Translations under genes and position numbers: made by a program | The notes under the pieces: model-generated | Seen by the model: the letters and a program-made list of their open reading frames with translations, nothing else | Told to the model about the DNA's origin: nothing | Databases searched by the model: none | DNA from: Mactromeris polynyma | Lineage: Eukaryota > Mollusca > Bivalvia > Venerida > Mactridae | NCBI GenBank assembly: GCA_032209605.1 | Contig: JASFXZ010000010.1 | Location: 8,887,385-8,951,384 of the forward strand | Reading direction: 5' to 3' | DNA: 64,000 bases | Shown here: positions 33,401-45,081 of the stretch, one piece after another | Layout: each line of letters starts with the position of its first letter | How positions within the stretch are numbered: the stretch's first letter is position 1

Positions 33401-36400
33401 TATCACAACATGCACAAATAAAAGAAAACATTTGACCATTGTGTTTCTTATCAATGGCAGATGATCGGCAATGTAATGCAGTCTCTATTATTACATTATT
33501 TCAATGAAAGCAAAGGTTTTGGTTGTAATGACTGTCTTTGTAGAATGAGTCCCTTTATAAAGAAACTGTTAAGTACACAATTGATCCCCTAAAAGTGGTG
33601 CAACTAAAAAAATTTAGACAACTCTTTCTATGTCGGACAAGGCAAATTTTACATTTCCATTAGTCCGGGACATGTGTCTTTAAGAACAATTTCTAGAGCC
33701 CTGAAACCAACAAGGTTACAATGTATTTTAATATTAAGAGGTTGACGCAGGACTGTTGTAACACAGTTGAGGAAGAGAAGCATTTTTGTTAGTTTTGGCC
33801 ATACCATTGATATGTTCGACTTTTCCCAACCCATGCTTAAAAAAAGTTGAAACATTTCATAATCGGCTTGATGGTTGACCAGACTTAAGTTGATCACACT
33901 AACCTAACCTTTTGCCAAACTCTTCAATGTCTATTTATAGTAACATGTATTTTGCAAGCAATTTTGTGGTCAGTTACGTTATAAATATTAAATGTAAAAT
34001 ACATGCCTACTACAGAGTACTACACATAACTCGGACACTCAATAGTAACATTGTTCCTGAACGTAAGTGTTGAGTAATCATGTCACAGTTTGACACTGTG
34101 AGTTCAAAATGAAGAGTGTTCATCCGTTATAATGCACTGAAGCTTGTAACTGTCCTGTTATAATTTCCTACGTTTCCTAAGGGTGTATGACAAAATTCCC
34201 GGTTGAAATCTCTTAAACTTTGCTCTTTTTTTTGCAAAGACAGACAGTTTGACTAGGTGGAAAAACCCCAAAGGTTTTACTCAGGCCAATATCTGTATCC
34301 TGTTTTGGCGATAGCCTTGCCATGTGTTTTGACAAGTTTATCAATATACACATTTAAGGAATTAACTCTATACACTGTATAGTAAATTTGTACATGTAGA
34401 ATAACTTTTGATGATGTTTTACATTCCAGTAAATGCACACTAGATTATGTTGAGTATTTTTTAATATCAAACGTATTTTTGTAAAGCAGAGAAAGTATAC
34501 TAGCTTATGCTATCGAGTTTAAAAAAAATATATCAATAAAAATATTAAAAAAACTAGATTTTCCGTACTAACTCCTTGTTTCTGTTGGTGTTATTTTGGA
34601 ATTAAAACTTAAATTTATGTTTTTGGAAAAAATCTTGATAGCCTGAGGTAGATTTGATTATTATCTTTGTATACATGTGTTTCTTTTGCAAAATTAACGC
34701 TTTTGCAATAAGCCTGATTTACCGGACAACATGTACAATTTGACAGTACCAAAAGTTCAAATAACTTCAGTAATTTTCAACATTTTTACAAAATTCAAGC
34801 AGTACTAAATAATCGCTCGGTCCATGAAAGGTGAGAATTATTGTATTGTTCGACCTATCTGGGGTGAACAATGAATGAAATGGTATCTAGGGACCGCAAA
34901 ACCTGTTCGAGTGTTCGACCTATCTCCGTTCGAGTGAACTAATGTTCGTTAATATGAAATAAGAAGGGGTTTTGCCGGGACCTAAGAACCTGTTCGAGGT
35001 ATCTACTGTGTTCGACCCAAAACTGTTTGAGGTTTCGAAGTTTTACTGTATTAGTTGAAGGACTGTATAATGATAAAGCAGTATACATTTCATCCTGCTA
35101 CATTTTTGTATATCATGTAGTTAGATAATTATTGCTAAAAAGCAAATATGGCTATTTCCTTTTGCCTATACCGCCTTTAAGACCTTTTAAAATGCTAATG
35201 GGAACCCTGTTAAGTGTAATAGGAGATCGATGGGTAAGTGCACAAAAATAAATATTCTCTAAAACATGTGGTCTGAATTTGTATTGAATTGGTTGAAATG
35301 ATCATCAGTTTCATTGACATTGGGTTTGATGTTGGACATTTTTTTCAACGCAGCCGTACTAACATGGTTTTGCTATTTCCATATCAGTGTTGTGTAAACC
35401 AATATAATCTTACGTTAACCACCAAGGCAATTTCTCTTCAACCGAACAACATTTGTAACCTTGACGCGGATTGTTTAACCTTTCGAACGAGGGTTACCGA
35501 AATCCTTTTTTGGATCTGAAGTGACCAGCAATCGTAACATTGTTGCACAACAAATCTTAATGTTCAAATTGCGCCGACCATCTTTTTTCAAGATTTTCTG
35601 GTTGTTTCTATTTCAGAAAAATGGAAGTATAAACAGAAGCAAGTAGTTTTCCAGGATGAGAAAGGAAATGTTGTCACGCCGACGATGACAACAACAACAA
35701 CAACAACTACAACAACAACTCCAAAACCTATTACGACAACAACACCTTCGAAGAATGTGACGAAATACCCGACATTTATTGTAACAGATCGAACAACTCC
35801 AAGTAAGTTCTAGGGTAATATGCGCAACTTAGACAGGGGTTCCATTTGACCCTTAACTGATCCTTTGACCCCTGGAATTTCCAAAAAGCCTCATTTTGAC
35901 CTCTAAATTATAGGTATTCTGGCTATAAAATGGTAAAATCTGGTCAAAAATTATCACAATGACCCTCGAGATTCAGCACCAAGTGAAACCCCTGCTAGAT
36001 TTATGGAATGAGAGTTCAGGCTGTAATAAATTATTTATAGTTTGACTGTCATCCACCCCCTCCCTCTGTTTCCCATTACCACAGTTTTTATCAGGCCTAT
36101 ACGTAAAATATATGTTTACTGGGATCCAATTGACCCTAATTTAACCTGGACCCAAATTGTTTATGGCTAAAAATCCTGACATTCAGATACTCCATAGAGA
36201 GATCTCTGTCCCCTATGCATGTGAATAGAAATAAACTTGCTGCTTACAAGCTCCTTGGTCTTTCAGAATGTAAAGGAAACACAGAGGTTCCATTTGACCC
36301 TTGAGTTGACCCTTTGACCCCTATATTTTAAAAAAGGCCACATTTTGACCCTCTGGATTCTGGCTGAAGGGTCAATATTTCTCTAAATTATAGGTATTTT

Positions 36401-39400
36401 GGCTATAAAATGGTAAAACCTGGTTAAAAATTATCAAAATGACCCTTTTGATTCAGCACTAAGTGAAACCCCTGAAATCTGTTTCTATGCCTAACTAATA
36501 TAACTTATACTGCATATGACTTGGACAATAGTCCATTTCATTTTCATTATACGCGTATATTAAAGTTTAAGGCTCAGTTGAAATTCATAATTATTGCTTG
36601 GGTGAATTGTTTTCATATTGCACTCTCTGGAATGCAATTATGTATTTGTATAATTATATAAAAGTATATTCAATTCGTATTTATATAATTATTTATACAT
36701 ACATGTATATCACAAACTTTCCATTGGGCCAGAATTTTGAAAAAAATGTTATTGCCAAACAAATTGGGTAAGGATATACTTAAAAATGTCTGGATGCTGC
36801 ATTCAAACCTCTACTTGGTAGGTCAGAAACAATGTCTGGATGCTGCATCCAAACCTCTACTTGGTAGGTCAGAAACAATGTCTGGATGCTGCATCCAAAC
36901 CTCTACTTGGTAGGTCAGAAACAATGTCTAAGGAGACCAAGAGAGATTTTGAAAACAGCAGTGAACTTCCACCATTTTAAATGTTGTGAATGGGGTTATA
37001 ATATGGCCCGAATAAGTCATTGGTCCATTCGGATATTGACCTGACCATGACAAGAACCAGTCTGATTGTGTTTTCATTCCTATTGAATTGTATTGATGTT
37101 CTATCGATTCAAAATTATTTCAGAGTACTATTATTGTGTACACCATTTATTTTGGTCAATATTTTACAAAACATGTTTCATAGGCAGACCACCTCAAAGT
37201 TTGTTTACAACTGTTCTCAAGCACATATAAACAGACTATATGTATGTTTCATGTCAATGATGTACTTTTGCGACTTGAGAACTTGAATTTTTTTGGACCA
37301 TGGGTCAAACTTCTTGATAATTTTTTTGAATCCGTGACTCTGAACTTGTGCCATTCACTTAATTTCATGAATTTTTATTGAATTTTCCAGTATAATTTTT
37401 ATCAGTGTGGTCTTTTATGCATAAATATGTTGGAAATCTGTCGAATAAAAATATTTGTATATTGTAATTGACTGTATTTAATATATATTGAACGTAGTGT
37501 TCAAGTTATTTTACGCACAATTGTTGGCGAAAAAAGCTCTGTGAATGTTTGCAGAATTTTAGTATAATGTCTTTCCTTGTACACTGTTACGATCTGTGGA
37601 TAAGCAAGTTATTTTTATGTGCATTTTAGGCGATGGGCGTGCAGACGAGGTTGCCGCAGCAGAAACGACACAGTTAATCAAGACTATCGGTATAACATGC
37701 GGTTCCCTGATTGGTTTTATATTGATTGCTTTGGTTATTATACGAATGTGTAGAAGATCGTCCGCTAAAAAAAGACAAAGGTTAGTGATTAGTTTAGTAT
37801 TTCTGAGACTTTCAGTTCGAGGTCACAATACTTCAGAACAGTCTCCATGCACAAGTTTGTTTTGCTTATCATACACTTTCAACATTTTGTTATACGGTAA
37901 ATGTTTTGTAAGGCCTAAAAAAAAAATATCTGTGTTTAGGGTAACCCGACCCTACCTGTCGAAAAATCCCGACCCTAGAGTTTTTTACGACCCTGGAGAA
38001 TTTTTTTTCGATTTTTAATTGTTTTTGAAAAAAAATAAAAATAAAAAAATAAAAAATAAAACTTTGTCCCTACCCTACCTAGCATTTTTGAGACCGTTAC
38101 CCTAAACACAGATATTATTTTTTTTGGCCTAAGCAATGAAATTATCTATGGTGTATACAGATTGAATAAATCACAGGTATTCCAACAATTGCTGAATCTC
38201 GAGAGTCATTTTGATAACGTTTGACTGGATTTTACCATTTTGTAGACAAAACACCTATGACTTAGAGAAAAATTTACCCTTCAGTCAGAGTGCTTGGGGT
38301 CAAAGTGTGGCTTTTTGGAATTTCCAGGGGTCAAAGGGTCAACTCTAGGGTTACATGGAACCCCTGATATATAAGTATTAGATGGATTCCTTTGAAAGAT
38401 TATGCGAATGTTGAGGAGGATGAGAGTGTGTGTTTTTATAAGAGTCAGGTCGGTACTTCCAAGGTCACTGGAAAGGTCAGATTGGTACTTTCAAGGTCAC
38501 TGGAAAGATCACACATCTTTGTCGCATTCGTTACTTTCTGCTGCATTTTTACATGTGGCATCTCTCATAATTCATAGTTGAGTTGCTAATACTAGTTTCA
38601 CTTAAATTTCAGAATAACAGTTCGACGGCCACTGACAGAAACTGAGCGAGAAGAGCATATTTATGCTGAAATTGAACCTCTTCAGGTACACAAACTGCAA
38701 ATATAATACGGCTTCAGAGGAGGATCGTTATGAGATTCTTCATCGAAGTTCATATCATTCTTTATTATTTGATACTATAGAGTTATGGCCCTTAGATTGA
38801 TGAAATTCTGCCTCGTCAGCCCTGTTTAGTCTTTATCATTGACAACTGTCATCCAATCTTCACCAAACTTTATCACTATGTTAAATACATAAATTCTCAT
38901 TATGGAAGTTGACCATTACTACATTGTGTAACAGACCAGGCCCTTTTTTTATGCCCTCACTCTGAGAGGGGCGGGGAGTATACATTTGCCTCCGTCCTTC
39001 AGTCCGTCACAAAATCTTGTGTCATGCATATCTCCAAAAGAATATGAGCCAGTCATACAACTTTACAGGAATGTTCTCCCGTCTACGTAGTAGTGCACCT
39101 GGTAATATTGATGTACATTCACCAGTTATGAGCAGAATAATAACCTGTGCTTTTGTGACAAAGGTTGGAAGCGGGGGCATCTCTGTCCTATGTACAAGTT
39201 TCTTCAACTTGTACTGACCCAAGGGCTGTAGAAATCCACTAGCCCGACGTTCCGTCAAATTGCCGATTTGGGCTACCAACAGTTGAGTTGGACTTAGTCC
39301 AGGACAAGTCTGTTATGCCCGCCTACTTAACTGTTAATCCGTACCCTATTTTATGCTTGAACAACTAGCCTCCCATTTAGGACAAGTCAAAATTTAATAT

Positions 39401-41116
39401 ACACTAGTCCACGACAAGTGTATTTAAAGATAATTTCTGGAGCCCGGGACCCATTTAACAATTCTAGGCAACTGGGCCTTTGTAAGCTTCCAAGAATGTC
39501 ACAGGACTCTATTGATAGGACAAGACAAAAGTGGCTGTACAAATTTTGCTTACTCATATTATTAAGCAAGTATTTGCCATTCCTTAACGTACTTAAGAAC
39601 TGCTTGAGACACTTAAACTCAGAATAAAACTTTGCTACTTTTTTTGTGGGAACATAGTTAAAGGATTGGAATCAAACAAACCATTATTTTACTGATAATT
39701 TTTATCATGAAATAAAACACTATTAATATTATTCATTGTTACAATAACCAGTTCGAAAAAAACATTTAAGTTTATGTATGTATTTTTTGCATAAAATCTA
39801 TTTGTTACGTCTCAACCAGCCAATTGAATTTGTTCTCTTTTCAGCGGGCACCGAGCCCCGGAGGAGCATCAGGTACATCCGCCGATGTGCCGTTGCCGAG
39901 AAGAAAAGCAAAGAAGAGACGAGCGGGGGTGTCTAGTTTCCGATCAATATCAACTCGTATTTATAGATTCTTCAACGTTGATACAGACGATCAGTCTGTG
40001 TTTTACAATAGATCTGCCCATGAAGTTGAAACTCCGCCCCCAGAGCCCCCTGAGAGAAATATTGCTAATGGTAGAAGAACAAACAAGACTGTCAAACGCG
40101 GGGAATCCACTGCATCTAGGCGGCCACTTTTAGATAGGGATTCACGAGGAGGTTCAACATCATCTGCTGCGGAAATGAGGTCAAATATTTATAATCCACT
40201 TATTCGAGAAAATGAAATTAGGGCTTCAGGACCTTATGATCATTTGACCTTGAGTAAAACTGCCTCGGGTCACATTGTTGTCAATACGCCTGAACCTTCG
40301 TCTCCGCATGATTACTTCACATTGGAAAAAGCATTAGGTAGTGAAAATAAAGACAGTTCAGATGGTACTGATGTAGAGAACAGAGGACCACCAGATGCCG
40401 TGGTTGTTGAAAATGAAACTGGTGGTGGTATAGAAACAATTGAAGAAGAAGGGGAGCCAAGTGAAACTCCGAAAGCTCATGATTACTTTGTTCTTGAACC
40501 TCATGAGAGAGAGGATGTCGATAATAAATCCCCTAGCAAAAATAGTGTTAGATCTAATAATTCTCCTAGTAAAACAAATTCATCAAAGAATAGTTCACCG
40601 GTAAAGGGAGATAAATCAAAACCAGAAGTCACTCCAAGAGTGACTATAAAGTCGGATAAACAATCTCCGTCTAGTCCTAGTTCTGTTAATGATAAAGACA
40701 ATGCATCTAAGGTGGAAGATGTTAAGAGAAGAGAGTCCAAAGACGAAACATATGTACTAGCTAAGTTAGGTGATGCACCCGAGCCACCAGATGCTTTAAA
40801 TGATGTTGAGTATTTAAGTCCGGCTGATGTTGACAGGAAACCCGATTACGTGGATGTTTTTCCTTCCCCTCCTCCCAGATCCACGTCCTTACAACCACAG
40901 GAACAAAGTGGGAACTCTTTGCCGGCATTAGGAAAAAAATCTCTGGAGGATAATGTTATATCTAGATCGCAAAATAGTTCACCTACTTTTAAAAATGGGT
41001 CAACTACCCCTAAATCTTCGCCTACTAAATCTTCAACTAAATCGTCTCCTACTAAATCATCTCCAACGCGTCAACCAGTGTCGCCAACACACAGTAAGAC
41101 AGAAACTACGTTATAA
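27411..41116 (+). CDS. Unrecognised single-pass membrane protein with tyrosine-motif-rich tail (586 aa, 5 exons)
   Basis: Exons 27411-27489, 35617-35802, 37630-37780, 38613-38685 and 39845-41116 have GT-AG borders and join in frame to 587 codons. The ATG has an in-frame TAA 36 bp upstream. Residues 1-50 are charged (MEDDEKT...), with no signal peptide. About residues 51-70 are mostly Thr (ACA repeats), a mucin-like stalk if exposed. One membrane helix (about 107-126, ITCGSLIGFILIALVII) is followed by RMCRRSSAKKR, so by the positive-inside rule the C-terminus is cytoplasmic. The tail is disordered, Ser/Pro-rich and ends in SSPTK repeats. Its tyrosine motifs are HIYAEI (Y156), IYNPL (Y279), PYDHL (Y294), HDYFTLE (Y320), HDYFVLE (Y377), TYVLA (Y466), EYLSP (Y486) and DYVDV (Y498). 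These resemble SH2-docking sites, suggesting a LAT-like adaptor or receptor. No family was recognised; function is inference. Confidence 0.8.
27951..28133. mobile_element. MITE with TIR CAGTGGCGGATCC and TGTAT target duplication
   Basis: CAGTGGCGGATCCAGGA at the left and GTAGATCCGCCACTG at the right are inverted repeats. Directly outside both ends is TGTAT, consistent with a 5-bp target-site duplication. G-rich (GGGGGGGG) and C-rich tracts lie inside opposite ends. It lies in intron 1 of the membrane-protein gene. Confidence 0.75.
28845..29045 (+). mobile_element. tRNA-derived SINE-like copy
   Basis: GGTGGGTTTGAATCCCACCC is an RNA polymerase III B-box/TΨC-arm-like hairpin. It is followed by about 170 bp with TGGAAGGTCATTCATTGTTGG, similar in style to the body of the SINE at 11750. 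The A box and 3' tail are not clear. Confidence 0.45.
31030..31705. mobile_element. Foldback element with TIR GTTTGCCCTTTACCGACC
   Basis: TTTGTTTGCCCTTTACCGACC at the left pairs with GGTCGGTAAAGGGCAAACAC at the right. Next to these, CGAGATTT / AAATCTAGGG also pair. The 600-bp interior has only short ORFs with no recognisable transposase. A solo right-end-like piece is at 215-295. Confidence 0.65.
32678..32893 (+). repeat. Dispersed repeat 'CTAGAAATCCAGTAGCC', copy in intron 1
   Basis: Shares CTACCAACAGTTGAGTTGGAC, GGACAAGTCTGTTATGC and TGAACAACTAGCCTCCCAT with 39226-39450. A partial copy is at 33617-33703 and a reverse copy at 14953-15085. Noncoding. Confidence 0.65.
35835..35996 (+). repeat. 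Dispersed 'TTCCATTTGACCCTT' repeat, copy 1
   Basis: GGGGTTCCATTTGACCCTT, CTGGCTATAAAATGGTAAAA and AGTGAAACCCCTG are shared with 36284-36474 (direct). The first part is shared, reversed, with 38243-38368. All three lie in introns of the membrane-protein gene. Confidence 0.65.
36284..36474 (+). repeat. Dispersed 'TTCCATTTGACCCTT' repeat, copy 2
   Basis: Matches copy 1 at 35835 in order and orientation, including the ATTATAGGTATTYTGGCTAT block, with an extra internal 25-30 bp. Confidence 0.65.
36785..36929. repeat. 46-bp tandem repeat (3.1 copies)
   Basis: The unit starts AATGTCTGGATGCTGCATCC and ends TTGGTAGGTCAGAAAC. Copies start at 36785, 36831 and 36877, with a partial fourth at 36923. The copies are almost identical, so the expansion is recent. 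Confidence 0.9.
37910..38133. mobile_element. MITE-like element with TIR ATATCTGTGTTTAGGGTAAC
   Basis: AATATCTGTGTTTAGGGTAA near the left end is complementary to TTACCCTAAACACAGATATT near the right end. The GGCCTAA/TTAGGCC ends are also mirrored, and CCCGACCCTA-type blocks fill the interior. It sits directly after the membrane-helix exon, about 130 bp beyond its donor. Confidence 0.75.
38243..38368 (-). repeat. Dispersed 'TTCCATTTGACCCTT' repeat, reverse copy
   Basis: The minus strand reads AGGGGTTCCATGTAACCCTA, TTGACCCTTTGACCCCTGGA and CCAAAAAGCCACA, matching the copy at 35835. Confidence 0.55.
38948..39215 (+). repeat. Degenerate 'TATGCCCTC...GTCCGTC' repeat
   Basis: It starts TTATGCCCTCACTCTGAGAG and keeps CTCCGTCCTTCAGTCCGTCAC, which places it in the family annotated at 9728. 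ORFs in it are not genes. Confidence 0.5.
39226..39450 (+). repeat. Dispersed 'CTAGAAATCCAGTAGCC' family, second full copy
   Basis: GGGCTGTAGAAATCCACTAG, GAGTTGGACTTAGTCCAGGA and AACAACTAGCCTCCCATTTA align with 32678-32893. It lies in the last intron of the membrane-protein gene. Confidence 0.65.
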
Positions 41117-41277
41117 TATTATCTTAAGATTGTCCGTCTGCTTCAATATTTTTACATCTCGAGTTTGTACACCATTAATTAATAATGGTCTCTTTCTCAC
41201 TGTTAAAAACGCTCTTCCTTTAACTATATTTGGATACATGCTGACTTTTGCAAGTGTAACGTACATTATATATTTCA

Positions 41278-41457
41278 GGGCTTTCACTAGAACTTCAGAA
41301 CAGGGAGAAGTTTTTGTGATTTTAGGGAGAAATTACAGCATTTTCACCCTGTTTAAGGCATTTTTATATAGGAAAACTTCTCCCTCAGTTCAAATTAGAG
41401 AGAAGTCAGATCATTTTGGGAGACTATTTCTCCCGTTTCTCCATCTAGTGAGAGCCC
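41278..41457. mobile_element. MITE-like element with TIR GGGCTTTCACTAGA in the 3' UTR
   Basis: GGGCTTTCACTAGAACTTC at the left and CCATCTAGTGAGAGCCC at the right are inverted. Internal GGGAGAAG / CTTCTCCC blocks also pair. It lies about 160 bp after the membrane-protein stop, so it is probably transcribed. Confidence 0.6.
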
Positions 41458-41757
41458 AGTATTTGTTCAGTAAAATCGATTCCACACATCTTGTATTGCA
41501 ATGTTTTACTATAAGCATCAGCGGTTATTAAAATTCTCATATTGAGAGGAAGTTGTAGCTTTATAAATATTGGGACTGGTTTACACAAACTTGCAATCGT
41601 CTGATCTACTTATTAACATGGTTATGGTTATAATTATTGTGGGTGGGGTTTGCTTTTATTGTGGCAGACCCATCCTTCCGATCTTTACTGATGTATTATT
41701 ACAATAATGATCTTTGTTTTGCTTGACGAAAGTCTTATCTATATCTATACCATATTC

Positions 41758-41763
41758 AATAAA
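41758..41763 (+). promoter_or_regulatory. Candidate polyadenylation signal AATAAA (membrane-protein gene)
   Basis: Exact hexamer 640 bp after the stop codon, immediately before a foldback element that starts at 41775. Plausible but not unique in this AT-rich region. Confidence 0.35.
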
Positions 41764-41774
41764 CAGAATGGATT

Positions 41775-41955
41775 TACTGTCGGACCTCGTTTATTCGACA
41801 ATCTTCCGTCCGGGTACTTGATATCATCTGAAATAAATATCAAGTCCCAATGTATCTTCTAAGGCAGATCGAATAAATGGTTTACTTCGAAACAATTATT
41901 AATCGAAATGAAATGTCGGACCCGATGAATTTCGAATGAATGGGGTCAGACTGTA
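41775..41955. mobile_element. Foldback element 'TCGGACCTNGTTTATTCG' family, copy 1
   Basis: TACTGTCGGACCTCGTTTATTC at the left is mirrored by GAATGAATGGGGTCAGACTGTA at the right, with TCGACAATC and an internal GTCGGACCCGATGAATTTCG. Other copies are at 49514-49960 and 55769-55943. Confidence 0.65.
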
Positions 41956-43132
41956 TTGATATTACTTCAGAAACAGATTAGTATCAAGTGTACATGTATT
42001 AAGATATATTTATGTATCAAACTTATTTCCCCAGTATTGTTTCATCTGCTTAGGTAATATGCCTGTGTGTAAGTAATGTATTAACTATTGAATGAACAGC
42101 TAAGGAATGCAGAAATATGTTTGTGACTCAATAACATGCTTAATTAAGGAGTGGCACTTCATATACAGGTCAAAAGAACCAACCTGCCATTTTGTATTTT
42201 GAATATCTTCACTGCATGATAACAAAGGGGTCTGAAACAATGAACTAGACTTTGGGAAATTTATTTACATCAACTATTTTTAAGAGTTTGATTAAATTAT
42301 AAAAAAAGATGTATCCCGTGGCTTTTTAGAAACAAAGGGAAATAATACTTGCAGGTTGACACTTTTGATCAGTTGCAGTTTAGATATATAAGTTATATTA
42401 TATAACGAGACATAGGAATTCGCATAATTTCATCGGATTTATTATTTTCATTTGGCATTTTTTCATCACTCTACATGTACAATGTATATTAATTTATTCG
42501 AGTGTATATTCTAGTATATATGTTTGATAGCACATGCAAGGTACTTGTATTCTCATGTTGATTACGTACTAATTATTAATTAGTAAATTAAAGTATACTT
42601 TAACAATCTTAGAATTTTAAAATATTCAATTGATGCAAAACTCATTTATTGCAATATCATTATATGTTATGTGGAAGTAATATATAAAGGCTTCTGAAGC
42701 TATTTAGAATCAGGTTTAAACAATTTCTTCAATCAGTCGTTGAATGCAACAACAGAATATTCGAGAACGTCTATGAAATTGCAGCAATTATATAATATAT
42801 ATATTTATTTCAATAGTTGAGTACATGGTACATGGATGATTAAGACATGCGCTAATATTAAAATGTGCATAATATCCATGCCATACACAATGATACCTAA
42901 AATAGCACAAACAAGAGTAGACTCTTATTTCCATTAATTATTAATTCACCATTGGATATCCTGAATACGTGAAACCATTACCGGTAGTTTCAATACATGT
43001 TCACGATTTATCGTTTTTTGATAAAATCATGAACTGTAAACTTGTGCTGATGACATTGTTCATAAGTTGTTGTTTTTACTATATGAAATGAGGAGTAAGA
43101 TTAAAGTAGAAATCAAATTCGCGTGGTTAGAG

Positions 43133-43192
43133 CCAGAATCCACCATCTCCATATGAATGTATTAAGGAGATGGTTGGTTCTGGCTCTAACTC
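43133..43192. repeat. Small hairpin (AGAGCCAGAATCC / GGTTCTGGCTCT)
   Basis: TTAGAGCCAGAATCCACCATCTCC and GGAGATGGTTGGTTCTGGCTCTAA form a stem of about 20 pairs with a short A/T loop. It may be a small foldback element or an RNA hairpin if transcribed. Confidence 0.6.
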
Positions 43193-43299
43193 CTCGAATT
43201 CATGATGACAAGATACAATCGACCATACTGATGGTACTTATGTCATGTTCTCTAACGTTCAAGGTAAAGTCTTGGGAATGATGATGTGTTCTCAAAATT

Positions 43300-43372
43300 C
43301 GAGGGTTCAGTGCAAGACTGTCGTAACTTGTATGTATTTATATAGGAGTTACGATAGACTTGCACTGAATGC
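43300..43372. repeat. Hairpin element, family 'CGAGGGTTCAGTGCAAGACT', copy 1
   Basis: 5' arm CGAGGGTTCAGTGCAAGACT, then GTCGTAACT; 3' arm AGTTACGATAGACTTGCACTG. The outer bases of the 3' arm are degenerate. Loop of about 15 nt. Two better copies are at 45082 and 50407. Confidence 0.6.
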
Positions 43373-44520
43373 TTGTTACGTACAACCAATATAACCTTTG
43401 TTTGTAATTTTAAACCCATAGTCCATACAGAGTATTCTTATATATATATATATTTATGTAATGTCTGGCATTTTTATGTATTTTAATAATTGTACATTTT
43501 TTAATCCATGTAACAAATTGTTTTAATGTGATCTATCTTTTTACACACTTTGATGGTTTTCTTAACATCATGGAGAAGATTTTATTTCTGATACTTCTGA
43601 CATTTCCAGGTTTTACTTGTTATATATTCTTCAGGGGACCATTTTAAATGCCTTAAATTTACAAAATACCTGTTTTTGAAGTTATTTTCGTGTGATAAAT
43701 GTTTCTTTTGAGCTTTTTTTATGTGTTTTTTCGTCTTGTGTGTTTTAGTGCTTTAATATTTGAATTTTATAAAAAAAAATATAATTTTTTTTTACAAAAT
43801 GTCCGCTTAAAACACAAGTTTAGCTGCATCATTGAAGGCCTAGATGTTAATAGATATTTAATGGGCTAAAAAGGATTAGTTTTTTTTAAATGAGTATGAA
43901 GTTAGTGTGCAATAAGATTGCAATGAATTTATTTGTAAATTAAAAACCATTTGCCGCATTTCAAAAGCTGCCCTATTTTTACAGTATCCAGTAATTTGCA
44001 TGAAAAATTAATGGTAAACATTTTATTGTAAAGTAGAATTTTATGTCTGTTTTAAGTGTTATATACACATTTTATTCATTACTCAGATTGAAATTCGACA
44101 CAATATATTTTAATGTTTTTTTGGAGATAATTTTTTCATATTAACATGTTTGCAGATTTTTGGTATCACATTTAGACATATATCACAATATGTATGATAT
44201 GTAGTTGGACAATATTATTTGGTACTAAAATTATTCTCATGAAAACATAGTTTTATTGAAAGTACACTTAATTGTGTGTGGTAATAAGGGCTGACTTGCC
44301 ACATTCAATTTGGCAAAATTATGACATACCATTTTGAAATTCTGAGTTTGACTTTCAGTCTTGTATCAACTTATTGAGACTATTGGGTTATTTCCTATCA
44401 CCAAGTTAACTGTACAGTACTGTCAAACTTCATTTAGAAGAATTTCTGTACATTTTGGTAGCTTATCAAAGTTATCTTCGCAGTGTAGCTCTTTTGACCA
44501 AGTTCAGGGTCTGAAGTTAT

Positions 44521-44622
44521 TAAAACCGGACCAATCCCAAAATGCAAGCATCCGACTGGTTGTTTCTCAGTTAAAACCGGACCAATCTCAAAACGCAAGC
44601 ATCCGATTGGTTGTTTCTGAGT
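44521..44622. repeat. 51-bp tandem duplication
   Basis: Two copies of a 51-bp unit start TAAAACCGGACCAATC at 44521 and 44572 and contain AGCATCCGACTGGTTG. The unit belongs to the 'CCAAT/attggtt' foldback family seen at 777 and 55038. Confidence 0.8.
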
Positions 44623-45081
44623 TAAGTCTTGAAATTGACCAATGATGAGGCTTCTTTGTGAAAATGGTCAAAATTCAGTTTTACAACCTTAGGCATAGTA
44701 TATATTGATATTGTATGCTGTAAATCTACTGCCTACATGTGTGTACAATGTATTAATTTTTTGTTGTGCCTTCAGTAAAGTGGATTATATTCCCAGACAT
44801 ATATAAGATGCATTGTTGTTTCTGTGATTTTTTTCAAATTAAACTGCTTATTCAGTCGGTCGTTTGTGCCTTCAGATCATCGTACAGTTATTACTTGCAT
44901 TTTTCGAGACTTATATTCATTTTGAAAATGTTGTCTGCTTATTGCATCCTGACTTCCCTTGAAACATCAAGTGGACCACTCCAAAGATTCATAATGTATC
45001 ACTTTACAGTGAAGAAATAGGATGACATGGGTCAAACCTTTACATTAAGATCTGCTGAACTTGTGTATTTACCCTAAATTT

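Noticed and set aside
37020..37286. 88-codon hydrophobic ORF in an intron of the membrane-protein gene
   Set aside because: AT-rich with no recognisable domain, and it does not fit the phase of neighbouring exons, which already join without it.
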